Shown here piece by piece: positions 13,594-22,780 of a DNA stretch of 64,000 nucleotides (position 1 is its first letter; every line of letters starts with the position of its first letter). Both the position numbers and the translations under genes were made by a program. Source of the stretch: Pachypanchax playfairii (lineage: Eukaryota; Chordata; Actinopteri; Cyprinodontiformes; Aplocheilidae). The notes under the pieces are model-generated. The model saw only the letters and a list, made by a program, of their open reading frames with translations, was not told the origin of the DNA and searched no databases. The stretch lies in NCBI GenBank assembly GCA_006937955.1, contig SSNP01000001.1, forward strand, positions 1,121,551 through 1,185,550. The letters are read 5' to 3'.

Positions 13594-13932
13594 GTTTGGC
13601 TTTATTTCTTGAAAGCATTTAAAGTTGCAGAAGTGCTTCCTGTCTTCGCCCTTTCAGAATAAGGGGCACTTACTGCTGAAGGTTGTATTGGAGCTTCTTT
13701 TTTTTCCCGTTCTTTCTGTATAATTTCTTTCTTTTAATAATTATGTACAGCTTTGAATGTGTGTATGCGTTAAAAAAAATCAAACAATAATGCAGCATGA
13801 CAGAAAAAAGAAGTGAATGATCAAACTGCAAAAGGAGCACAGCTTTATGCTGAAAATCTCTATAGAAACATCTTTTTGTATGATGTATTTTTACATTTTT
13901 ACACACAATTCCTCTCAGGATGATGAACTGTT

Positions 13933-13940
13933 CTCAGGGA
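13933..13940 (+). promoter_or_regulatory. miR-125 / lin-4 family target site, 8mer (CTCAGGGA)
   Basis: This complements miR-125 positions 2-8 plus A1. Regulation of lin-28 by the lin-4/miR-125 family is conserved from nematodes to mammals, so the site is plausible. It lies about 100 nt upstream of a let-7 site. Confidence 0.6.
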
Positions 13941-14036
13941 ATTAACCAAAAAAAGTGTATATTGTTCTTTCAAGAATCATCCACTGACTCAAACTCTGTT
14001 AAGCAATGGTGAAGATATAAGTACTGATGTTAGCAA

Positions 14037-14043
14037 CTACCTC
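14037..14043 (+). promoter_or_regulatory. let-7 target site, 7mer-m8 (CTACCTC)
   Basis: Full positions 2-8 complement, followed by T instead of A. It is 191 nt upstream of the 8mer at 14228. Confidence 0.6.
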
Positions 14044-14211
14044 TTGAGTTATACATAGTTATGTATTTCTGTGTTTTCTTTTTCTTTACTTGATGAGCTG
14101 TATAAATAACATTTGGTCTGTATTATACTGAGGTGTTGTTTCAGGCGTTCCCTTGTGTTGCCACAGACTTCCTGGTCTTCCTTTTCAAAATAAGATACTT
14201 TTTTTTTTTTT

Positions 14212-14219
14212 TGTTTACA
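14212..14219 (+). promoter_or_regulatory. miR-30 target site, 8mer (TGTTTACA)
   Basis: This complements miR-30 positions 2-8 plus A1 and lies only 8 nt upstream of a let-7 8mer. A further 7mer-m8 (TGTTTAC) is at 11802-11808. The spacing is close to that at which neighbouring sites can act cooperatively. The upstream T-run would leave the region unstructured. Confidence 0.5.
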
Positions 14220-14227
14220 GCAAAGGC

Positions 14228-14235
14228 CTACCTCA
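14228..14235 (+). promoter_or_regulatory. let-7 target site, 8mer (CTACCTCA)
   Basis: Second perfect let-7 8mer in the UTR, immediately after the miR-30 8mer. A 6mer (TACCTC) follows about 20 nt downstream. Confidence 0.7.
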
Positions 14236-14411
14236 TTATCTTCTACAAGCTCCTTACCTCCTCCCAGACCAGATGCAGTTCAAAAGTTGCAGTTGGATCG
14301 TAACTCATTTATTTTTTTTGTCTTATTTTGCCGCTTTCTCCAAGTTTTTACAAGCTCTCCCATCCACGAGATATGAAATCTCATTACGTAGCTGCACACA
14401 ACCAGTGAGTT

Positions 14412-14418
14412 TACCTCA
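14412..14418 (+). promoter_or_regulatory. let-7 target site, 7mer-A1 (TACCTCA)
   Basis: Positions 2-7 plus A1 match, 177 nt downstream of the last 8mer. A weaker class of site. Confidence 0.4.
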
Positions 14419-15809
14419 GAATGTTGGGCTAGCTATAGAAATATTAGATACGAATAATTTCATGGTCATGTGAACACATTTTGAAAATTCTAGGACTGTT
14501 TGTTTTGACTTTGTATTTGATCCTAACCGTTTTTTGTAACCACTCGACTCACCGAAGGTAGAAGAGGTTTGCACTTGAGCAAGGATCGCTTGTCTCTTTT
14601 ATTTTGTATTATTTCCCGTCACCAAACAGATGTTATCTTTTTTGGGCTCCGTGGTTTTCACAGCTTAAGATAATCAGAAGTTGTGCGGCTCAGAGATAAC
14701 GCCTCCTTCTAGGTGCAAACTGCTTTTTGTAGTTTAAAAAAACACACACACACACACAAAAAAAAAATAACTATCACGAAAATCAGTAGATTTTGTACTA
14801 ATGGTGATTTCTGTGCAGCTGATATTCTTAAAAATGTTTATAAAGTAAAATATTATCCTTAATACTTTTAAAAAATAAACAAATGAGCGTGAAAATCAAT
14901 GAAAAAGGCAGTATTACTGTTCACATTTTTGGGCAGGTCAGCACATGAAAAAGAAGGTTTGTTATTGTCTTTTATGAGTAAAATTCACGATGTTAACATT
15001 TTTATTTTCCTTAAATCAATGTAACTACTGACAGAAGCATTTTAAACAAATCAGATTATTATAAGGATTTAAAAAGGTTAAGATTTAAATCATAGAAGTT
15101 CAGAAAGGCATTTAAAATGTCTTCAATCATGTCATGTAGATTCTGAATGTACTGTTTGTCTTTTAGCAGATGAAAATCCGGTACATCATCTGCTGTAAGC
15201 AGATACATGTTGTTGAGCTGTCAGCTGAAAAGATATTTAATGCTTGAAGTGTCCGCTTTTACTTTTTTGGTTATCTCAGATCAAAAGACTCTGAAAACGA
15301 GTCAAATTCATGGGATTTACTGGAAAAGCCAACTTTCTCCGAGTGGACTTGGTGGACAGAATTTGTTGTTGTCAACGGCTACAAACTGGTTTTCCAGAAG
15401 GAATCTTTAACCTTCTGACTGAGCCAGACTTGTTGCTTCCCCGCGGTCGGGTCTCTGTGTTTTACATCAGTTATTAATAACAATCTAAATAGCCTGAATA
15501 CAGAGTTCCAATTCATTGGAGGTGAGAACACCCAGACAGTAATAAACCACAGCAGACCACATATCAAGTGCTTTGGAAAGCAAAAACTTTCACTTTGGGT
15601 TAATATTATTGTCGTGCCTCCAGGAACAACAGGATGTTAGCAAGAAAATATTTCCTCCAGATGTTAAATCACACCTGCCTCATTCAAATATTTTTTAAGT
15701 ATTTTAGACATTTTTATGACTCAGACAGAAAGCTTATATATCCATTAACAGTAAATTGGTGACCTTTTTCTAGACAGACAGAATGTACCAAGGCAGGAAC
15801 CCTCCGCTG

Positions 15810-15846
15810 TCAGCCTGTCTGCGTTCCTCGATCGCAGGCAGGCTGA
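15810..15846 (+). other. Strong RNA hairpin in distal lin28b 3' UTR
   Basis: The arm TCAGCCTGTCTGCG (15810-15823) pairs with CGCAGGCAGGCTGA (15833-15846). All 14 positions pair in RNA if one G-U wobble is allowed. The loop is 9 nt (TTCCTCGAT). The pairing stops abruptly on both sides, so the stem is too short for a canonical microRNA precursor. It is far GC-richer than its surroundings. The role is unknown. Confidence 0.6.
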
Positions 15847-16304
15847 AGTAACAAACCTCTACTTCTGCCTTTACCAGCTGCTCTGAGCTTTGCCTTGAAT
15901 GGAGAAAAGTCCTAAAATTTACTGTATCATGTCAGATTCAGAGGTTTATGTTTATGTGCAAGTCGTAGCAGAACATCAAACCTCCTGAGAAGCTATAAAT
16001 CCAAACAAGTACAGATGCTGTCTTTGACCTGATTAACCTCATATTCTCCATCTTTGTACGTGTTTTTACTCTCTACATTGTGGCCAGAAAGAATTTTTTT
16101 TTTTGTGTACTCTCTTTCTGTGGAGTACGTACAGAGCCAAGCACTGATTGATTTTGAATGGGGAAAATGTTCTATGTGCAAATCCCTCATTATTTTAACC
16201 TCCATATAACTGTACTGCCTTTTTTTTTGTTTTGTTTTTGTTTAATTTCTGTGAATTCTGGATTGGATTTTTAAATATGTCCTAAATGTTCCACTTGATT
16301 TGAA

Positions 16305-16310
16305 AATAAA
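16305..16310 (+). terminator. Candidate lin28b poly(A) signal AATAAA
   Basis: The hexamer occurs in TTGAAAATAAACATATG; an ATTAAA follows at 16322-16327. After this point the sequence changes to an interspersed repeat, which fits the end of the transcript. No cDNA support is available. Confidence 0.5.
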
Positions 16311-16420
16311 CATATGTTGACATTAAACTATGCATAATTATTACGGGACGCTGATGTGGTTTAATTAATTCTCTGCTTTTATTTGATGGGAGTTCAAAAA
16401 TATTTGAGCTTCTGTACACA

Positions 16421-16725
16421 CACACACACGCAAGTGTGTTTTGGTATCCTTATGGGGATTGTCCATTGACTTCCATTGATTTTAGTAACTAGATTTATAC
16501 CTAACCCAAACCCTTTTCCTAACCTTAACCATTACTGATCTATAACTAACCCTAAGACTAACTAAAACTCTATTCACACCATACCTATAAACCTAACCCC
16601 TAACCCTAAAAAGGGGAGTCCCCCTCATGGGGACCAGGCTTCGGTCCCCACAAGAACCCTCGGACCCCAGAAAGATAGTAAAAGTCGGGAAACGGGTCCC
16701 CAGGAGGTCAGAAATACAACCCCCC

Positions 16726-16756
<31 letters not shown>

Positions 16757-16760
16757 ACAC
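16421..16760. repeat. Interspersed fish repeat with telomere-like CCTAACCC units, flanked by CA and C runs
   Basis: The block starts with a CA run and GTGTGTTTTGGTATCCTTAT, then GGGG-rich and CTTCCATTGA motifs. It continues with degenerate CCTAACCC/ACCCTAA units, a TCCCCCTCATGGGGAC inverted motif, a 23-base C run (16720-16742) and a further CA run. The head sequence and CCTAACCC core resemble an element scattered through many teleost genomes. It is not a true telomere array because the units are irregular and short. Confidence 0.65.
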
Positions 16761-18025
16761 ATCTTATCCACCACACAGGAAGTACAAATAAAAATCTAGT
16801 TTTAGCAAATAAAACATACATTTATAGAATTTAAAATCCTATAATATCAATGCTGAATTGAAAATATCAGTTTTGAATGCTTAATATTGCTTAACGTGTA
16901 GGAATAATATCAAGATTTTCTTGAACTGTTTAACCTTTCTTTTATTCCAAAACAGTCCGTAAAACTCAGAATGCTGCAGATAAAATATTCGAGGTATTTT
17001 AGTTTTAAGTTTAGTGTGTACTCAAGCTTTTACCTGTAAGTATTCTGTGCTGCTCATAAATCTAGTAGTTACATTTCCCCTATAAAACAAAAACTAAATA
17101 TCTTGGCTTGATAATTATTTTCAATTCCAAGATCATGTTTTTGTTGTCATTTCATTTGTTCATATTTATTTACAAAATGTCGTCCAAGGATATGGATGAG
17201 ATTTTTAAGACGGGTTGGAAACGGCTCAGTTTGGAGTGATCCGGAGCTTCTTATGGATCCAGAAATCCTTTTGATGATTATTTATTAATCACAATGGAGC
17301 CAATTTCTGTATTTTTCCTTATAACTCCACAATTGGCATCTAGAAAAGCTCATTCTCAAATTCACAGGACACAACCAACATGTTCTCTGACATCGATAGA
17401 TCTGACAATAATCTGGATCCATAGGCTTTATGGCTCTAATTTTGATATAGATGTAGATCTATGCATCCAACACAACATTAGATTTATCTCCAGAGAGAAA
17501 ACTGCCATTTTGGATTTTGCTTTCGATGATTGAACTAATGGTGATATTAAAGAGATTCCAGATAACGAGGGAATCGGTTTGTGATCAGTGAATAAATCAG
17601 TTTTGATCAAATGAATGTAGGTCCATAAGTTTTAGGTATAAATAACTCATTTGTCTAAAAATATTATGTGCAACTAAGAATAAAATTGAAAGGGAAGAAT
17701 GTTTCATTTTAGCTGCTTCTCCAACAGGGGGCATCCTTTTGCTGCAGAATACTTCACCCCCCCCCTCAGGCCGGTGAAGGACAGCCAAAACAGATTAATC
17801 ACCTCAACACATCTGACTCACCAAGACACTGGTGTTTCTTCACAGCCCCTCTCTCTTTTCTCTTGCTCCTTTTTTTTTTAATGGCCTAGCACCTTGTGTT
17901 TTATAATCAGAGCTCTGTCTTGCTGTCTCCCTCCTAAGCACATCCATGCTTCAGGGCTTCCATTAAATAAACACCTCATTGTTTACAATTTCCCTCACTT
18001 ACCTACCATCATTTTCCCCTCACAG

Positions 18026-18060
<35 letters not shown>

Positions 18061-18098
18061 NNNNNNNNNNTCCCCCCCCCCCCCCCCCCCCCCCCCCC
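18026..18098. repeat. Long poly-C tract containing a 10-N assembly gap
   Basis: C runs from 18026 to 18060, then N at 18061-18070, then T and C again to 18098. The true length is unknown; the gap size is a placeholder. Proline-rich ORFs through it are artefacts. Confidence 0.95.
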
Positions 18099-20480
18099 AT
18101 CCCCTCACCCCCTCCTCTTATCCCACATACAATCTCTGGAGATGGCTTTTGTCAAGGTCAGCTATATTTATGGCATGTGATGTTGGAGGTATCACAGTGA
18201 GGCAATGATAAGAAGACAGGGGAGCAAGGATAGAGAAGGAGAAATACTGCTGGGCTTTTGCTGCAAACACTTAAGCGAGTGTTTTCAGGATGTCGGAGGC
18301 AGCGTGCCGGCCAAAGGGAGGAGAGGACTACATATCTTCTCCATCTTTCTTTCAATTCCACATTTCTTAACTGCATGTTGACCTTTGTAGCACTGCCTTC
18401 AGGCTGTATGCTTTAACCTTTCCAGTGAGATAGCAGGGGCTCATGCATTGGGAATACAAGATAAATCACAACCATTGACTGTTAATGTAACAGACAACAA
18501 TACACACTACCATGCTTGCACTGCTGAAACCCTCGTCCTTTGTAGCAAAATCCTTCTCATCCCTCAAGCACACACACACGTGACGGCGGCCTCTTGGAAA
18601 GATGTTCCCAGCTTCAGTACTTCGGACCATAATATCTACAAGCGCACCCTGAATTATTCATATATCATTAAAATGCACTATGAGTAATGATAGCTAGGAG
18701 TGTGTTGTGAGGTATTCTCTTCTCTGAGTAAAACACAGGGGTCATTAGGAGTCATTTCTGGTCAATTTTGTATGATCAACCATGCTCCAGTGAAAGACAA
18801 GGAAAAAAAAAAAATCCCATTTACTTTTTGTTCATTGGGAATTCATGTTGAAAGAGATCAAAGGGGACAGACAAAGAGATGAGAAAATCGACATCTTCTC
18901 GTCTCCATTTGGCTCCCTGTGAGAGGAGGAAAATTACTTTAAAGCTGATGCCTTGATGAAAGAAATAGGCGTTATGCCTGATGTATTCCTCCAGAGGTGG
19001 AATCAACAGTATGAATGACTCAAAGGCAGATAGAGGGAGGGAGGGAGGATTGGAGCATTTGTTTGAGAGAACCTAACGGGAGGATTTTTGAAGAGGGACT
19101 ATTTGACAAGCGGCGAACAAAACACGACTTACATGCCAGGAGATGGGACTGGTTGGGCACTCAACACTGTCGTTTCTGGTGAACGCATGCAAGTGCAGCA
19201 GATGCCATCAGATGGAGAGCTAATTTGTAATCAGTCATGGGATTTTATCAGACTATCAACATGCCCAACTCAATATTCAATCACAGCCTTTGTATGTTTT
19301 TTTTTTTTTGTCTTTAGAACAGGTCACGAAGCAAGGAGACCTGCGTTGTCATTTTCCTGACAAAGCTGTCAAAGCATCGAGCCCACCGCACTAGTTACAC
19401 ATGAAGCAAATAGAAATGAAAACACTGTCAGAGAAAAGACTCATGGGGTAACAGAGACGCTAGGAGCAGGGTGAATCATTTAGCAATCTGTGCTCCTCCG
19501 TTCTGCAGCTGCCACCCACCACAACACATCTGCCACGGGGAGACAAAAAAAAAAAAACCCACATAAAATCACATTCCTGCATGACACAAAAGATCACTTC
19601 TTCAAACGGAAATTATTTGTAGTCAAAACAGGATTTACATTCCCGTGAACATATGTGCGGCTATAAAAACCCACAAACAGGTGGCGAATAGTTCTTAGTT
19701 TGATTTATAAGACCATTGGGTTTAACTCAGAGATAAGGGCAATGTGCACCCCCCCCCCCACATCCCATCTCCAGAGAGACACGAGATTCTAATGAGCACC
19801 AAATCATCATTATGAGCGTCCAGCTTAGTCAGCTTCTACAATATCCCACTTCTTTCCCCGGGACTTCATATTTTACACCCTGAAGTCCACAGAAAGCAGC
19901 TAAAGTTGGTTCACGCCACACCGAAATGTCGGCTGAGAGGAAATCATGTCCTGCAAGCTAAACACTGACTGAAAAAGAAACAATATTTTTTGTTAGCGAG
20001 CTGCATAATTACAAATTATTAATTTTTTTTTATAGACATCTAGAAGAAGGGTGAATGAATTATTTATCATCTCGCTTAAAAATGAGCTGTTGTCAGTAAT
20101 TTGTTTTCAAAATAGTTCTAATTTTTCTAATAATAAACTTTAAGAAAGTTGATTTAAATGCAAACGTTTAGACTGCACTAACTCATGCATCTGGAATTGT
20201 CAGAAACTTTGAGTAGAATTTAAGGGAAGTTCAAGTTGGTGAGGTGGCACATTGCCAGAGGAACCACACCAACCTGATTTGAATTTCCAATATGGCTGCC
20301 AAACCCACTGAAACCCTTTCAGCTCTGTGTCCTATTTTTATTCATGACATATAACTTCAAAAGTAAATAAATTGTCATTTTAACCACCAGTAATCTGTAA
20401 CAGCAGTATAATAATAATCTAATTGAAGATTAGCTTGATAATGTAAATAATCAGATTAAATCCTGTTGACCTTGATCCAG

Positions 20481-20610
20481 TACTTCAGTCCATCCATCCA
20501 TTTTCTGGCCCTGCTTTGTTCCATTCAGGGCTGTGGGGGAGCTGGAACCCATCCCAGCATTCAGTGGAATTCAAGAGCAGGTTACAACCTGGGGAGACAC
20601 TTCAACTCAT
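20481..20610 (+). repeat. Degenerate interspersed repeat fragment (CCATCCATTTTCT type)
   Basis: The CCATCCATCCATTTTCTGG start, GGGCTG.GGGGGAGCTGGA centre and CATCCCAGC motif match the body of a very common fish repeat family. The fragment is diverged and its right edge is unclear. Confidence 0.4.
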
Positions 20611-21689
20611 CCTCTGTCTTGTATATTAAAAGTATATAAATCAGCTTTGTTTTTTGAAAAAGTAAATCCTAAATGTACAGATCGTGCAGAAAGCAACACA
20701 TCAGATACTGCAAACTAAGACAATTTAGCATTAACCTCCAGATAATTATATTGTGCATCAGTAAAGGGGAAAAAGTGTCATTTACAATTTATTTTATATT
20801 ATTAAAAATCATAAATGAGGTTTTACTGGGGCAAAACTGATAATTATTATTACTTAATAAAAGGTTTATATCAGACTAAAAGACTATGTACTTTTTAATG
20901 TTCTTATTTTCTGTTTATAAAAACTTTACAGCCTTATTACTGTACAAGTCCATGTGCTGCTCCTTGTTCATAGAGGAGGACGAAATCAAAGGAGACTTAT
21001 ATGATATTAATCTGTGATCTCTGATCATGAATTATTAAAATCACAAGGAAATAAGAACTTGAATGAGTGTCGTCTTTTGCGAGCCCGTTCTTGGCAGGCT
21101 CTATTAGCTTATGATACCTGTGTGACAGACCAAAGTCACATTCACAAAGCAATATTCTGTCCACAGTACAATCTCGGCCATTAATTGACTAATGAACAAG
21201 ATGTTATCCAAGGATACCTTTTCCAATGACCACTTAGGAAAAGGAGGAAGAGGACGTAATATGATTGGAAATAAGTGTGGCAGACTAAACGGTCCCTGCT
21301 GAACACACTGAAGCATCCTCTGACCTTCACTGTCAGTTTGAAGGGCGAACAGGGTGGCCATTTACGCGGTGGCAGCAGAGCTGCAGAGACTGTTTTTATT
21401 GTAAATTCAAGAGGACCTTGTCAAAGAGAAAGGTGTTAATCCATGTCAATGGATGCACTAAACGTCAGTGAGCAAGTAAAAATAACTTGTTAAACATGTA
21501 CTCATTGTTTTTAATGGAGAATTTGGTGATTACCTAATGTGTTGATTTAAATCCATTTTGAACATTTAATAACTAAAATGGATACTGAGACCGTTCTGAA
21601 GTTTGTTTTCTTGTAAACTGCTGTAGAAAGTTTCTTGAATAGCCTTAGTTTGGAGAAACAGAGGACTGAGGAACTTACAGTTAATTTAA

Positions 21690-22271
21690 AGAGGCCATTT
21701 CATACAAATTTCAGGATTTTGTGGTTATTTCTTAAGTATTAACCAGTAATATGAAACATTTTATACTTAAAAAATGTCAGGAAACACTGATTAACAGACC
21801 TTTCAATCTGTCTTAAAATTTGGGTGGTTCCGGCTCCTTCCGTCAGGCCTCGAGCAGCAGCTCGTTTATATTCATTGTTCAAATTTACTGGACTCTGATT
21901 GGCTAACAAACTAGCCTATGAGAGCAAAGAATACTGTTTCCTGCCCCGCTGTGCATGGCAACGTCAGACGTCGTGTCTTCCTGTTTGCTACGTCTTATGC
22001 TAACAGCTTTTTAGTGAGCAGCATGCTAGGCGTGGTTTCAACTGCGGGAGCTGCCAAAAATTAACGAACAAAGGAGTTGTGACAAAACAGATACAGGCCA
22101 TTCGGACTCGGGAGAACTTGGGTGTTATTGCCACCTGCGAAGTTTGAGAGATTAAAACTGAAAGAGAAGTTGTTGACCTGTTTTCACACCCACTATGAAG
22201 GTAAGAACACCTGTGGAGCTAAAATATTCAACAGAAACCTCAGAAAAAACATTTTTAATGGAAGGGCCTCT
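21690..22271. mobile_element. TTAA-target nonautonomous DNA transposon, family A copy 1
   Basis: The element begins AGAGGCCATTTCATACAAAT and ends GGAAGGGCCTCT, so the termini are inverted AGAGGCC/GGCCTCT. TTAA flanks both sides (21686-21689 and 22272-22275). It encodes no convincing protein. A second, about 90% similar copy in the same orientation lies at 46289-46830. Copy 1 has about 44 bp near 21960-22005 that copy 2 lacks. TTAA targets with purine-first ends fit Kolobok-like or piggyBac-like MITEs; I lean to Kolobok-like. Confidence 0.85.
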
Positions 22272-22275
22272 TTAA

Positions 22276-22780
22276 AGCAGTAAATAACTTTTAAAACTTT
22301 AAGCTACTGTTTTGAAACTTGTCTAAGTGGATACTCACCGGAAAACGTGTTCATCTTCATATTAGACACTCTGGACCCTCCAGTGGCTTAAAATAGACTG
22401 AATAACTTCAGTGGTTTGGGTCTTGGCTATTAGTGGGCGGTTCCTGTTTTACAGCAACAGCTGTTTGTTGCAGTAGCAGTCGCCATTCGCTCCCATAAAA
22501 GCTAGCATTTTGCATTTTCGGCTAACTGACCAGAGTTCACTATTTGTTGGCATCATGTTGGAGGACAATCTAAAAGAGAAGCACGCAAAGACTGTTTTTT
22601 AATTTTATTTCTGCACTGATGATAATTGTGTAAAAAATAAGAAGCAAAATACGTCATCCTGTCTGACGACATCGTTATCTGTAAAGCCGGTTTGAGCAAT
22701 GGCCGTCTGAGACATGGTTGTTTACGACAGTTGTAATTTCGCTTTTAATCACTAGGTGGGAAAAGTTATTTACTACTGCG
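22276..22780. mobile_element. TTAA-target nonautonomous DNA transposon, family B
   Basis: The left end AGCAGTAAATAACTTTT is matched by the inverse of the right end AAAAGTTATTTACTACTGCG, with a 3-nt indel. TTAA occurs at 22272-22275 and 22781-22784. The left TTAA is also the right TTAA of the neighbouring family-A element, so the two sit back to back. No ORF of note. Confidence 0.75.

Larger units (their letters stand above)
8172..16330 (+). other. lin28b: lin28b gene, 3' part (two coding exons plus long 3' UTR)
   Basis: LIN28 proteins bind pre-let-7 through a cold-shock domain and two CCHC knuckles and block its maturation; they also bind mRNAs. I assign the B paralogue from CHYC (LIN28A has CHFC) in the second knuckle, PHK after it, and a long Ser/Pro/Glu-rich tail containing an RSG.SPQE.SS motif and ending in basic residues. 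LIN28A has a shorter acidic tail. The two exons join in frame: the first ends CG, the next begins C, together making the Arg before CYNC. The gene converges on grik2; human LIN28B and GRIK2 are also linked, both on 6q16. Confidence 0.93.
11383..16330 (+). other. lin28b: lin28b 3' untranslated region (predicted)
   Basis: The roughly 4.9 kb downstream of the stop is AT-rich and lacks coding exons. It carries many seed matches for microRNAs known to target LIN28 mRNAs (annotated separately) and ends at a poly(A) hexamer at 16305. A UTR of several kilobases is normal for vertebrate LIN28B. The exact 3' end is inferred. Another AATAAA near 14872 could give a shorter form that keeps all the microRNA sites found. 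ORFs inside it (for example 12068-12406) have no recognisable similarity and are not called. Confidence 0.75.

Noticed and set aside
18026..18208. Proline-rich ORFs around 18 kb
   Set aside because: They run through a poly-C tract and an N gap; no coding signal.
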